A DNA stretch of 64,000 nt from Cercozoa sp. M6MM (Eukaryota; Endomyxa: Ascetosporea), in the NCBI GenBank assembly GCA_040357565.1, contig JBDODJ010000033.1, one strand, 5' to 3'. The position numbers and the translations under genes were made by a program. Numbering within the stretch: position 1 is the stretch's first letter; every line of letters begins with the position of its first letter. Positions 14,388-26,009 of the stretch are shown here, piece after piece. Under the pieces are notes generated by a model that ran no database searches, was not told where the DNA came from, and was given only the letters and a program-made list of their open reading frames with translations.

Positions 14388-15478
14388 ATGCTGAAGAGTG
14401 TTGGGTGCGTTCCTGTACGTATTACCACACTCGCGATGTCGGTAGGGCGAGCGCCAAGCCCAGGGCGTGACCTGAGCCAGTCACTGGGTGGTGAGTTCCG
14501 CGCGGAGCTGTCCCCGTCGCTCCCGGTACCGCCACTGCCTCTGGATTCTCTTACTGAGCTGGGTAACCAAGAGGATCAACTGCTGCGACAACAACCGCGA
14601 CAAGAGGAGCAGCAGTCACAACTTCAGTATCAGCATCAGCCCGAGCAGCACGAGCGCGAGCGAAGCAGCGAAGCAACTCATCCCGATAGCGATGCCACCA
14701 ACACACAAGGTGAAATGGATTCCACCGAGCAATCACACACAAAACATGACGACGACGACATCGATGGCGAGGAGTATGAATCCCCTGAGGTATCATCTCT
14801 GCGTGTATAACAGTATGTATTGTTTTTCTGTATTTATTGTTTTCTGTGGACAGGAGGACGAGCCACAGTCCCAAAAACAACGCGTGTCTCGACGACGGTG
14901 CTGTTACTTGAAAACTAGATGCTGATATTTTACCCTTGTTTTCTATGCAGACGAAGACCGCCAAAGCGAATCGTACTGCCCGTTTTTGTCTTGTGTTTGT
15001 TTTCAGTTGCCGTTGTTTGAATTCATTTTTTCTGCTTGCTTCGTGTTTCGACAGTATTCACCAGAGCGACGCGGCCTGTACTCGGACAAAAGTGCACGGC
15101 AAAACCGTCTCCGTCGCTTGCGCACGTCGAATCTGATCGGCTCTGTCCAGGGCTTGTACAGATCAGTTGTTACCAGTTCGGAGGGCTGAGTGCCCTGGGG
15201 ATATCTTATTTTGTTTGTGCAGACAACCACCGCCACAGTTGCCACTGCCACAAATGCCGCAAGGCGCCTCCACTCGCATTCGACTGCAGTCGCGCGCCTC
15301 ACGAAAACGCGCAGTTTCGATGCGAACGCGGAGAGGTACTAGTGTTACTCTTGTCTGCCTATTATTGATTATTGTTTGCTGCTTCCCAGTGAAACAACTG
15401 AGCAGACTGCTGCAGAATGAGCACGAGAACGACAGCAGCGAGAGCATGCTCTCATCACACCACAATATCTCCACGTGA
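14388..15478 (+). CDS. unrecognised Gln/Ser-rich, low-complexity protein
   Basis: The frame opens at ATG 14388 (MLKSVGCVPVRITTLAMSVG), with a second ATG at 14436 (MSVGRAPSPG). The first exon is rich in Gln, Pro and acidic residues (QQPRQEEQQSQLQYQHQPEQ; HDDDDIDGEEYESPE). Short downstream exons read EDEPQSQKQRVSRR, a basic segment YSPERRGLYSDKSARQNRL, a Pro/Gln segment PPPQLPLPQMPQGASTR and a final exon KQLSRLLQNEHENDSSESML, ending HHNIST with TGA 15476-15478. The alternating acidic and basic disordered composition suggests a nuclear or RNA-associated protein, but no fold is recognised. The first exon contains a TCCGCGCGGA palindrome at 14497-14506. Confidence 0.5.
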
Positions 15479-15874
15479 CCTCTGACTGCTGCTGTTCGTT
15501 GTGCGACTCGACTGCCGTATGGATGCAATCATAAGCTGAACTCACTGCCAGTGACGACCGACAAAAACTGAAAACCTTCAAAAATGATCATAAAAATACC
15601 ATTGAATACGGAACACATCACATGGTAAATGACGCGACGGACACCCGACCACTTACGTTGAATGCGGACGCAGCCCAAATTAATGTGGCTTCACCTGTGA
15701 TTTCACCCAAATTAACGTGGCGTGTCGTACTAAACGTATTCTGTGTATCAGTAGTGCTTTGAAGTGACTGAAATCCACTAATAAGCATGCTTGGCTGAAA
15801 ATGCTCAGCGATTACGGAGTAATTGCGTTGCGGACCCTTTGTTCTCGGGCAGCTAGGGGTATATGAATTATTGA
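15479..15874. other. convergent intergenic region
   Basis: No supported exon. It contains two near copies of a phrase (CCCAAATTAATGTGGC near 15673, CCCAAATTAACGTGGC near 15706) 33 bp apart, a short local duplication. Confidence 0.4.
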
Positions 15875-18183
15875 CTATACCCGACACTCAGCTCTAAGCT
15901 CCAATCGGCTTTCGCGTGGCACCGCATGCTCAAACCGAGTGACAGTACCCGAGAAAAAGAGCACGATGCAACCTACCGGCTTCGAGGCACACCCGTCACC
16001 AACGACTTCTGTCGTGGTAGCAGAAGCACGCAAAACAGCTGCAGCAGCAACAAGTTGAGAACGAGGACAGGACAACAAACTCAGGAAGAATGAAGTAAAG
16101 TACGCAACGGCCGCCAAGAAGATAGCGAAGGGGAGCGGCCATAACGGCAACGTGATGTACCAGATAAACGCCTTGGAGGAACTCTTGACGTCCTCTACAT
16201 CGCATGGTAGTGTAACACCGCCTCGCCAACACAAACAGACAAATTCGAATGGATACCGCCAGGGTAGGTCGGAAGGTGCAGGTTCCTAGGACTCTCGCCG
16301 TAAAGAACCAGGACCTACAACGAAGCATCGAAATGCTGAGCTCTACCGGAGACAAGCATCGTATCAACAAGCTACCTCGCCCGTTTGTCGGAACTGTGGA
16401 AATTCCGAGAAGAACGTGGGAATCACCTGCTCACACAACGCGTATAAATTACATCCACACATGAATGAAAGTTAAACTAAAAACCTCATCGACAAGGCTT
16501 TCCCTCGATTCGGAGTACGGAAACGTCGCCGCATAACTGCCAGCCGCGGGTCCACTCCACATCGCACTACGAACAGATAGAATACAGTTATACACCACAA
16601 GTATCAAAGCGGTGTACCGCTTGGTCGAACACCCACTGCTTGAAAGCGACCCTCCTATGCACAAAGACAAAAGTCGCTGCTCAATCACGTAAAAGCAAAG
16701 CAGAGATGGAAATTGTACCGACAGCCATGACAGTGGCGGTGTCGTTACTGTCTCGCAATCGAAGAGGCCAAACACAGTAGTGTGTGATGTAGCTGCTTCC
16801 GTCCTTCGCGCCAGGCACTGGCTGTGCACAAAGCAACGTTGAAGAATGCAAGAAGCGTGCATTGTGCAGAACGAACCTCGCGCTTCTGCTCGTACAGCAC
16901 CGCCGTGTTATCAACGTTGACGTCAGGACCAAGCTCGAGCAGCATACCGCCAGTGGCCACCTGTATCGAACAAAGAGTATCGTTATCGATATTCCTTGCC
17001 CATACCATATGGATGTACAACAGTGAGCCGTACCATGGCGGGAGGACGAGCAGGGTCACCAATGATTCCGCCTGTCACGGGGCATTAACATACAGTTCTA
17101 TGCTTGCGAAAAGCATCAAAAGTACCCTCAATGTACTTGCCGTACTTGCTTCCACTATCGTCTGAGCATAGCATTGTTGTTGATACACACACACACACAC
17201 ACACTCACACTAAGTACCGAAAGTCGAGTTGGCGACAAGACAGCCATAGGTGGCGGAGACCATGGCCGTCGTGATCAGCGCCAAACCTGCGGCAGCAACC
17301 ATTCATGCAATAAACATGGAAGGCATACAGGGGAAAAGCAACGGCAGCTACCAAAAAGGCCTCGTGCTTCGCCAGTTGGCGTGCGATACTTTGCCCCTGA
17401 AATGAAATGTGAATACAGAAGCACAAATTGACTTGTGCAAAAGCGGATTATACACAGCGCGATGCCAGCAATCACCAAAACAGCACCAAGTCCGCCAGCA
17501 ACTGTACGTGTATCCCAACAAGAGATAATGCAGACATTGAAATAATAAAGGCCTGGGCAGTGGCGAGAGTACGAGCAGCGACGTGCTTCCACATCGTGCT
17601 TGAACTTCCATAACTATCTCGCTGCTTGGCCGCCACGTGAGCGTACACTGGCATCAGAATGAAGCACAGCACGGTAGTGACGACATAGTAGAAAATCCAC
17701 TTGTCTTTGTCCGAGCGAATGAAGGCGCCAAATTGGACATCACCAGACCACTGGACTGCACAGGAAATTCTTGAGGATTCATGACAACATACTGCACAGT
17801 TTGCCGTTGTGTTGAAATGGGCACGGCACCTCGAGAATGGCTTTCCTGCTCGAAGCGAGTCGGACCCTCGCGCACGTAAGCACTGCGCACGACCAGTGTA
17901 TTCACACGCAGAAAAAAAAAACACTGCAGAAAAGTAGAATATCGTACTCAATTCTGTGTGCGGCAGGTGCTGCAATGCTGTTAGTTGGGATCGGCTGCGG
18001 CCTGCTGCTTACGGGGCCACTTCCGGCTGCCTGGTTATAAGAAGGAGGCGCGTCAACCTGAAAGCAGACACATGAGCATAAACGACGGACTCAATTAGAA
18101 AAACGTGGTGATACCTCAACTTCAATGTCGGCCTTGCTTTGGGTGGTCTCAAAATCCGCATCGTTGAAAACAACAGATCCCAT
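15875..18183 (-). CDS. unrecognised multi-span membrane protein
   Basis: The ATG at 18183 gives MGSVVFNDADFETTQSKADI, followed by a Pro/Ser-rich exon (VDAPPSYNQAAGSGPVSSRP) and one reading VQYVVMNPQ. Hydrophobic segments follow: WIFYYVVTTVLCFILMPVYA (about 17640-17700), TLATAQAFIISMSALSLVGI, AGGLGAVLVIAGIALCIIRF and LITTAMVSATYGCLVANSTF. Between these and the C-terminus lies a soluble stretch with VATGGMLLELGPDVNVDNTA and SSYITHYCVWPLRLRDSNDT. The last helix is WYITLPLWPLPFAIFLAAVA (about 16120-16180). At least five hydrophobic segments are visible, so the protein is an integral membrane protein with a cytosolic-type Pro-rich N-terminus. I do not recognise the family. The stop position (about 15875) is provisional because the last exon is unclear. 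Confidence 0.6.
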
Positions 18184-18419
18184 TTCTGGCCCGCGCGTCG
18201 GACTGAGCTCTTGGCAGTAGTGCGCTCCTGCGCGCGCTACTAAATTTGTCCTCGAGCACTCGATCGCTGACCGAGAGCCACAACCAGTGAAAAAGCGATC
18301 GATCGGCACGCAGAACGAGCTGCGATTGTTCCCGGAAGTTCAGCAGAAGGCTTCCGAAAAACTGGCTGTACTCGCCCAGCACCGGATGCAATCAAAGTGA
18401 GAAAGGCGGCAGATGCTGT

Positions 18420-18835
18420 CCGCGCTGTTATTGCAGCCCTCTCAGATAGGGATTAGGCCAGTGATACGAAAAACTAAGGAACATAAGAAAGTCTGTTCCG
18501 AGGGAGAGGCCAAGTGTCAGTTAGAAGAGTGAGTTACCCCAACGGTTCAGTGGCGGCAAAGCACTGGCGGACGGGAAAGTAACCACACTGTGGAGCACCT
18601 GTGTTTGAGTAGGGAAGCCTTGAGCAGCAAGCTATTGCAGCTGAATTCAAAGAAGAACTCTCGACCAGGTAATCTGATCTCTCCTTTCCTCTTCTTACTT
18701 CACGCCAACTCAATGAAAACAAGTTGGACTGAAGCTCTCAGTGGGTCAGGATACCAGCGAACACATCAAATTCTTCCACCTCTCTTGAGGTGTTTTGAAA
18801 GTCTTATAGTGGCTTCCGCGCGGATACAGTAGATA
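18420..18835. repeat. dispersed repeat, copy A
   Basis: It starts GCAGCCCTCTCAGATAGGGA and ends near GCTTCCGCGCGGATACAGTA. The left flank (about 18430-18580) and the right flank (about 18727-18835) match copy B (27025-27560) in direct orientation. The middle (about 18588-18710) matches the reverse complement of 27262-27440. There is no ORF and no obvious terminal repeat. Confidence 0.8.
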
Positions 18836-18871
18836 ATGCTGTAACAGCGCGGATGACCGTGTCGCGTTAAG

Positions 18872-19450
18872 TTACTGCGGCTGACCGTCGAGCTCGATGG
18901 CGCTCTCGCAGAGCAGCTCGGCCTCGAGGAAGTCGCCGCACTGCTGCAGCAGCACGCGCTGACGCAGCGCGAGCAAAAAGTCGCGCACGAGTTCGGCTTC
19001 CTCACCGCCCTCGCTACAGCAATCATCACAGTGGACGGACATTGGACCCAGCAAGGCCTTAATCTAGGTGCAAGGTACGGCAGCGACTCGAGCTCGTCAA
19101 GCGCCAAGGCGAGCACGCCGTTGACCAGGAAGAAACGCGCACGTGCGAGCTTGGCGGCAGCACTGTCACCCGACGGCACCTTGGTCCTGTGCGGCGTATA
19201 GACATACGTACGCATATAGTGCGAGGGGCATGATGACAAGAGTACAAGTCGCTGTCACGCGTGTCGGCCATGAGCGACGACACCAGTTTGGCCACTAGTC
19301 TGTTCATGAAAGTCACCTCGTCGGCCGGGACGCCTGTGCATAAACACTGATGCATCAGCCGTCCAAACACATTGGATTGAGAGCGCTACCAGCATCGGTG
19401 ATGAGAGCAATCTCCTGGATGGCGCGTTCCACACGACGGAAACGGTTCTG

Positions 19451-19502
<52 letters not shown>

Positions 19503-20912
19503 CATGCACGTGCATACACAAACACACATGCATGCACGTGCATACACAAGTAGGGACAGTCAACACGTGGGCCAGACAGTCTCACCTCCAGCATACGCTG
19601 CGTCGGCACGTCATCCAACATCTGCTTACCGTCCTCCTCCTTCAGCACTGGCAAAGCCTGCCCAAGCAACACACGCACACTCATACGCACACGCACACCC
19701 ACAGACATACATATATACAGATAAATACATGCATAACGCAAGGTGTGCAGATACCTGCACAATGGCACGCAGCACGTCGTCGTGCGTCGCCTCAGCGGCC
19801 GAGCAGAGCGCTCGCAGCAGCGACTGGCGCGCCATCGCGTCGTTGTCCTTGAGCCCCGGCGGGGGGGGGGGCGGGGGTAAAGAGCGGATAAAGGTAGACA
19901 ACTTTAATTATGAAGTACCTGCTCAAGCTGTCGCAGTGCATGCAGACAGGCGCGACCCTGCAGACATCTCGTGCATTTCCAGATACAAGAGTAGACCCGA
20001 AACACAAAAGACAAGGCACGATGCGGGCGCGACGACCGTCGTCGGAACGCCACTGCAGCAGCGCCGACTCGAAGGCGGCCAACGTGCGGCGCAGCTGCTC
20101 GATCTCGACGACGCGCTCGGCACGCTCGGACTCACTAGGGTGGGGGGGGGGGGGGTAAAGGGTCACACACTGGGCACAGTGAACCTACCTAACCTTCTCA
20201 AGTTCCTTGGACTTCTCGGCGATCTTGGCTTCGATCTCTTCGTTCATGCTGCACCAAGAATTGATATTTGATATAATATTTCTAGATTTCTATATTTATA
20301 TTCTGGGGGGGGGGATAGGTAGGGTAGGCGAAGGATGAAAACACAGCTACCGCGTGCGCAGAGCGGCCTCGTACTCGCTGAGTTTGGCGTCAAAGGCGCG
20401 CTCCAAATCGGCGTGCTCCTGTACGAGCTTGGCCTTCTCGGCGCGTTCCTGCTCGAGCTGCTCGCGCAGTTCCTCGACGCTCTCGCTCTGCTTGCTCACC
20501 AGGGCCTGGCAAGGGGCACACATCTCAGGGTGCCAAGGTGACTCGGGCAGGAGCAGGGGTTAGGGACAGGGTTAGGGACAGGGTAAGAGTGACAACAACA
20601 AAAAAGAACCTTGAACCACGGCGACAGCGTGTTGAAGACGTCGTCGGGCGACTGGCCGCCGTCGACGCGACGCACGAGATTGAGCTGGTCGAAGTGCTCA
20701 ATGATCGGCATGGTCGACTCGGTGTAGGTACGGAAGCGCTTGCGGATGCTCTCCTTGTTGTCGTCCTTGCGCACGGCCTGGCCTATGTACGTGTGCATGC
20801 GTATGTGCAGAGTATAAGTGTGACACTGACCCCCCCCCCCCCCAGTATATCTAGGTGCCCTACCGTTCTGACGCGCCTTCTCGGCACGGCCCAGCAGTCG
20901 CTGCTCCATGAC
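18872..20912 (-). CDS. MIC60: MICOS subunit MIC60 (mitofilin) in frame with an upstream NMP-kinase domain; 5' end in gap
   Basis: MIC60 shapes crista junctions in the inner mitochondrial membrane. The C-terminal part matches the mitofilin domain. It shows a coiled coil (QSESVEELREQLEQERAEKA, then DLERAFDAKLSEYEAALRTR and MNEEIEAKIAEKSKELEK), ERAERVVEIEQLRRTLAAFE, DDVLRAIVQALPVL, and the signature NRFRRVERAIQEIALITDAG. SNVFGRLMHQCL follows, then KLARARFFLVNGVLALALDE and a final helix ending ELDGQPQ (TAA 18872-18874). Upstream exons (about 20611-20783 and 20880-20912) encode a nucleoside-monophosphate-kinase C-terminus: MEQRLLGRAEKARQNGQAVR, DDNKESIRKRFRTYTESTMP and FDQLNLVRRVDGGQSPDDVF. The junction SPWFK|ALVSKQ is phase 0 without a stop. 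No membrane anchor or presequence typical of MIC60 is visible; these could lie in the 100-N gap at 20913. A real fusion or two unresolved genes remain possible. Confidence 0.75.
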
Positions 20913-21012
20913 NNNNNNNNNNNNNNNNNNNNNNNNNNNNNNNNNNNNNNNNNNNNNNNNNNNNNNNNNNNNNNNNNNNNNNNNNNNNNNNNNNNNNNNN
21001 NNNNNNNNNNNN
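20913..21012. other. 100-N assembly gap between divergent gene fragments
   Basis: A 100-N gap is followed by a (CA)n tract to about 21076. The NMP-kinase reading frame is cut at its 5' side on the left, and the eIF4G-like gene is cut at its 5' side on the right. The missing sequence should contain both N-terminal coding parts and their promoters. Confidence 0.85.
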
Positions 21013-21077
<65 letters not shown>

Positions 21078-21133
21078 AGTCCAGTCCAGTCCAGTCCAGT
21101 TTACAGGGCAAGCCTTGTATGTGACCCTGTGTA

Positions 21134-22903
21134 TGACAGGTGGCCAGACGCGTTTCGGAGAGCCGCGCGAGCGTCGTCCGGTCGGCTCATCGCAGGACCG
21201 CTTCCAGCGCTCCATGGGTGGTAGCGGTACGAGCTCACCTTGCTTTCTGTAGGTGCAGATGTGGATGTGGATGTGTGTGTGTGTGTGCAGATCGCTTCAG
21301 TCGTCCGGAGGGCATGCTGCGCCGTCCGCAGCCGGTGGGTAGCAGTCGCTTCACTCGTCCTGAGCCGGAGCAGGAAGGTCCGCGTGGCGGCGGTCGCTTC
21401 GGCGGCGGCGGCGGCGGCCGTTTCGGCGGCTACCAGCGCGGCCCTGTGCTGGGTAAGTTCGACTCCCTTCAACCCCTGACCCCTGACCCTGTGTACCCCC
21501 CCCCCCATAACCCTGTAATGTGTGCTGACAGAGGAGCGTATTGGCGTGACGAACCTTGTGTCGCTGGCGCAGGTGCAGGAGCGCGACCGCGTGGAGGCGG
21601 AGCGCGAGCAGGCGCAGCGCGAGGTCGAGCAGCAGAAGGCCGAGGAAGCCGCCGCTGTCGAGGAGGAGGTCTCGCTGTTTGGCGGTGTGAGTGTCGGCAA
21701 GTCCAAGGGCAAGGTTAAGGGCAAGAAGGGCAAGAAGGGCAAGGGCCCCAAGGCCAAGAAGCAGTCGGCGCTGCAGGCCGCGCTGTCGGCGCCAGTCGAG
21801 GTGCCTGTGACGGCGCTGCAGCTCGAGCAGGGCCTCACCACCAAGCTGCTCAGCGTAGCCTGTCTCCTACCCTCCCCCTGTCCCCGACACCCTCCCTGCC
21901 ATACCCTTGTCTTCCCATAGAACCCGCGCAACGCCGAGAAGCTGCTGCCGGTGCTGGTGGTGTCACTCCGCGAGCGCAGCATGGACTTCCTCGAGCTGTG
22001 CCACGTGGCGCAGAGCAAGCTCTCGCTCGGCTTCGAGGACCTCCTGGTCGACGTGCTGCGCGACGCTGTGGCGCAGCTCGGCGAGGAGCGCGTCATCGAG
22101 CTGGTAGCCTGGCCCTTCTATCCCATACACCTTGTGTCTATTGTACCCGAATCGATGCTTGATTGAATGCTTTTGTGCTTGATGCTTTTGATGCTTGATG
22201 CGTGCTTGCCTGCTGTGTGCGGCAACAGGTGCCGTTCGACGTGGTGCAGCAGTCGCCGCTCCAGGAGGATTTCCTCAAGGCCAACAAGCTCGGCTTCCTG
22301 CTCGGTGCCGGCTCGGTGGACATGAAGGCTCTCCGTGCCGCTGTCAAGGCCGACGCCGCCGCCGGTGTCGATGCCTTGGGTGCCGACTTCATCCCGTCCG
22401 AGGAGGTCACGGCCGTCATTGCCGAGGCTCTCGTGCAGAGGTACCTCGTCCCATCCTGCAGCTCAACCTCTACCTATCTACCTATCCTACTTTCTGCCTC
22501 CTTGCCCCGTATCCTTGTACACTCCAGATACCTGGCTGAGCCGTTGGAGACGGTGCTGCAGACGTTCGCGCCGCTGCTGGAGGCGGCGCTGCCGGCGCGC
22601 GAGGACAAGACGACACTGCAGGTGCAGCTGCTCACGGAGGCGCAGAACCAGTGGTACGCCGAGGGCGCCGAGGAGGGCGTGCTCGTCGGCCTCTTCAAGG
22701 CGCTGCACCGACTCGAGCTCGTGCACGCCCAGGCGCTGTGCGACTGGCGCGACTCGGACGCCAACAATGGCAAGAGCAAGATGAAGGCGCTGTTCGAGCC
22801 CGAGCTGTCCGACTGGCTCATCGAGATCGACCCGATGCAGTTCCGCGAGGTTAGCGATGCCGAACCCGAGTCCGACCTCGAGGACGACGATCTCGAGGCC
22901 TAG
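21134..22903 (+). CDS. eIF4G-like translation initiation factor, C-terminal part (MA3/W2-like)
   Basis: The visible exons are about 21134-21231, 21291-21452, 21532-21856, 21921-22104, 22228-22442 and 22529-22903. The first two encode an RGG-like basic segment (DRFSRPEGMLRRPQPVGSSR; GGGRFGGGGGGRFGGYQRGP). Next come a coiled/charged linker, a Lys-Gly-rich stretch (KGKVKGKKGKKGKGPKAKK) and helical exons of MA3 type (NAEKLLPVLVVSLRERSMDF). The C-terminal exon contains HAQALCDWRDSDANNGKSKM and LSDWLIEIDPMQF, the aromatic/acidic W2-type motif shared by eIF4G, eIF5 and eIF2B-epsilon. It ends in an acidic tail, EPESDLEDDDLEA. No MIF4G core is seen; it may lie in the gap at 20913-21012. The role would be scaffolding of cap-dependent initiation. 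The family call is moderate because the N-terminal half is missing. Confidence 0.65.
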
Positions 22904-23223
22904 ATTGTGCCACACCTGCGCCTGCTGCAGACTATGTGTCCTAGGTCGCCAACTCCGCAGCTAGTCGCCATTTAATTTGATCACACTTTTAATTTCTTCA
23001 CTCCGGTCGGTCCGACTCACTTTTACGTTAGTTTGAACCGGTATCTACGGCTGACCAACGGAGATCCCAGCCGATTTATGACGTTGACATCAGATGAGTT
23101 AACTCTATATAACATACTAGGAGTGCGACTCGTCCAAGTCGCGCGTGTACCTTGCCAATGCGCTGCGACCCTGGGACTATCAGGGGAAGACAGCCAGCCA
23201 GCTTGCTGAATACTAGAATCCAG
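22904..23223. other. convergent intergenic region
   Basis: About 320 bp lie between the eIF4G-like stop and the SPFH-gene stop. No gene is seen. AT-rich stretches near 22975-22995 and 23105-23120 probably serve 3'-end formation of both genes. Confidence 0.4.
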
Positions 23224-25403
23224 TTAGAAGCCGACAGTGTCGGTGCCGTTGAGGATGCCAGAGTCGAGGATGCTGTTGATGAGCTTGTCGCCCTGATCGC
23301 CCTGCATAAAAAGCGTGATAATCAACCGTACGCACAGATAACATGCCACTATCAGCATATCTATCAACTGTCAACAGTCTGTCTGAAGAGCGTGTACCGA
23401 AATGACGATGCGCTGCGAGCGCGACAGAATTTCGAGCACTTCAGCACGTGCCATGGCGAGCTAGGGAAAGGTGTGTGAAGGCAACAGACAGAGGAGAGCA
23501 CATGAGAACTATACCTTGTGCTCACGGATGGCGCGCAGCGACTGCGAGCCGAGCTTTTCGGCATCGGCCTGAAGGAAGACACACACGGGTATACGGGTAC
23601 AAGCTGACCCTGCGACGAGAGGCTACCTCAGTTCGAAGGGCACGGGCGCGATCTTCGGCAGCCTTAACGCGCATCTCACTCTCTTGAATGCGGGCCTGTA
23701 CACGGGGGGGGGGGTTCTAATGCATGGGCCACAAGGCCAGAGGCAGGAGGTACCTCAGCGTCCTTGTCGGCGCTGATCTTGATGCGCTCAGCACGAGCAC
23801 CAGCGGCGGCCGTCTTCTCGGCGCCTTCCTTCTGACCCGTGAGCTTCACGACGTGCTTCTCGGACAGAGCGTTCTTCTCCTGGACCGCGGCCTGTCCAGA
23901 CACAGACACATACAGATGACATATCTTCCATCACACACGAACGTGGAATCCGACTCATGGTACCGTCTCCTGGGCCTGCGTGACAGCGACATCGAGACGA
24001 CCACGAGCATCCGTGCTGCACAACCCATAGACACACAGCTTACACTCTGCCTGTGCCAGCAGGAGTGAACAAGAGGAGGTACGCAAGCTTCTCACGGTCG
24101 ACGAGAGCGCGATCGCGACGTGCCTCGACCTTGAGGATTCTAAACACAACAAAACGGTTCAGAAGGCAACGACCCTGGGGAGAAGGCTCAATGTACTTGA
24201 GATCAAAGTCCTTCTGCTGCTCCTCGATCTTCTGGGCCGAGTCAAAGTCAATGACCTTGACGTTGTGCTCGTGCTCCTTCTCGCTGTCCTTGATCTTGCT
24301 GTCGAACTCGGTCGTGGCCTGCAGCGTGTGCGCCAGGTCGCCCGGCAGTCGCACGTCCGTGATCACAGCCGACGTGAAGGTCACGCCGAACTTGGAGAAC
24401 TTCTTGTTCAGCTCGTCGATCATGTGGCGCACCAGGTTGCCGCCACGCAGCTCGTACGCTTGCTGCCAAGGGAACGACACATGGGGGGGGGGAACAGAAA
24501 ACAGAAAGCAGCGTACCTGATGCGGCGTCTCACGCACGAGTTGGCGGATACCTTCCTGCCGAGGGGACACACAAGAGCGTACATGTCCAGGTATCGATCC
24601 ATGCAGGAACTGCCTACCTCGGTGGCACTGCTGAGGAACTCGTTGAAGCGCGAGGCACCCAGAGTGTCTGCAGCATGCAACATACCCACACACACACACA
24701 CGCACAGATACTATGTGTATTTGGTGACATACACACAAACTTCTTGACGTCAGCAGGGGTTGGGCCCTGTCAGACACAAACACAGAAGGTAGGCCAGGCG
24801 CAGATGCACACGGCTACACCTCAGAACACTCGCGAACGTACGATGCGGAACACGAGTGCGAGATCGCAGTCGATCATGACATTGTCCTTGGTGGGACACG
24901 CTTTCTGTGCAAGCGCACCGTGGTCTCAAGCCATGTCTCAGTCAGTCAGTCAGCGCTCAGAATGTGCATGTACCACAGGCGCGTTGTAGGTGCAACTCTG
25001 CTGTGACACGACGTAGGCCACCTTGTAGTACGCAGGCAGACAGTGCAAACCAGCAGGCGCTAGCTCGCCGCCTTCAACGCCGGCGTTGGCATCAGCGCCC
25101 CACTTGTGCAGAATGGCTACGGCGCATCGTATGAGCATGCATGCGCATGCATGTGCACAACACAAAAATACACCAGATGTGAAGACATACCGTGCACACC
25201 AGACGGCACCGTGAGCATGCATGAGCAGCAGTTGCGTTCCTCCGGGATCAGTACCTGCGGCAAGCATGGTGCACAAAACACAGACAGAAAAACGGCAGTA
25301 CCAAAGGCAGACGACCGTTGCGAGCTTCGTCATTGAACCGCTCGAGCGCATCAGCCGCTGTGGCCACGCTCTCTTGCGTCAGTGTAGTACTACGAACCAC
25401 CAT
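23224..25403 (-). CDS. SPFH/band-7 (stomatin-prohibitin-like) domain protein
   Basis: SPFH proteins form oligomeric membrane-associated scaffolds. The probable start is at 25403 (MVVRSTTLTQESVATAADAL), or a little upstream after the TAG acceptor at about 25414. Exons read VLIPEERNCCSCMLTVPSGV, LLHKWGADANAGVEGGELAP, CPTKDNVMIDCDLALVFRI, DTLGASRFNEFLSSATE and LVRHMIDELNKKFSKFGVTF. The segment TSAVITDVRLPGDLAHTLQA is the strand-rich end of the band-7 domain. The C-terminal half is a long charged coiled coil (DSKIKDSEKEHEHNVKVIDF; VEARRDRALVDREKLA; EKNALSEKHVVKLTGQKEGA). It ends LINSILDSGILNGTDTVGF (TAA 23224-23226). No N-terminal transmembrane helix was found, unlike stomatin. The partner and precise role are unknown. 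Introns contain (CA)n and poly-G (plus-strand) runs. Confidence 0.8.
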
Positions 25404-26009
25404 ATCACCTTCAATGTCTACCAGGCAGCCAAAGCCACACACGAAAAAAACGAGAGCAGCGTCTCAAAAGAATCTGCACGGAGGCCCAGTTTGAACAAAA
25501 CGACACCGCATGGCTATTTGCAACACTGATCAGGCCTCAGCAATCTGATGTTTTCTTGTTTGACCAACTGGGTTTCGTTGGTTACACGAAAAAAAAAACA
25601 AAAACAATGGGAAGAAAATGTCCAAAAAATCTCTGATTGCAGAAAACAACAAGAAGCTGCCAGCCAAAGCCTGTTTTGTAGTTCTTTAGGGTTAGTGGGC
25701 AAAAAATGCTACACAAAAAGGCATGAAATAGCATGAGCTACCGCTGATACATTGAGCGAGATTGTTCTCACAGAAATCTGATGTGACGGCCTTGCAGCGG
25801 GAACCCTGTCTGTCGAACAAGTCTTAGTGTTCCACGAAACGACGGGGATGCGAGGTTTGAGGACTGGTCGAGGAGAGCGCGGCTCTCGCTTTCTTTGTTT
25901 AAAAAAATAACAATCGTCGTCGTCCCATTGTACGGAACTTGGACCGGGGGACTCTCAGACACGGATGTTGTCGTGCCGTGATTCAGGATTCACTCAGCAC
26001 CTGCCATAG
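25404..26009. promoter_or_regulatory. divergent intergenic region
   Basis: This lies between the SPFH gene (-) and the secreted ankyrin gene (+). No supported exon is seen. It contains A-rich runs (25591-25627) and a short hairpin-like CGTCGTCGTC stretch near 25915. Both promoters should be here. Confidence 0.35.

Noticed and set aside
20555-20590. Telomere-like GGGTTAGGGACAGGGTTAGGG repeat
   Set aside because: Only two imperfect units inside an intron; not an interstitial telomere array.
21101-22096. 331-codon open frame on the minus strand
   Set aside because: It is a shadow of GC-rich eIF4G-like exons on the plus strand; its composition is low-complexity Ser/Thr/Arg with no motif.
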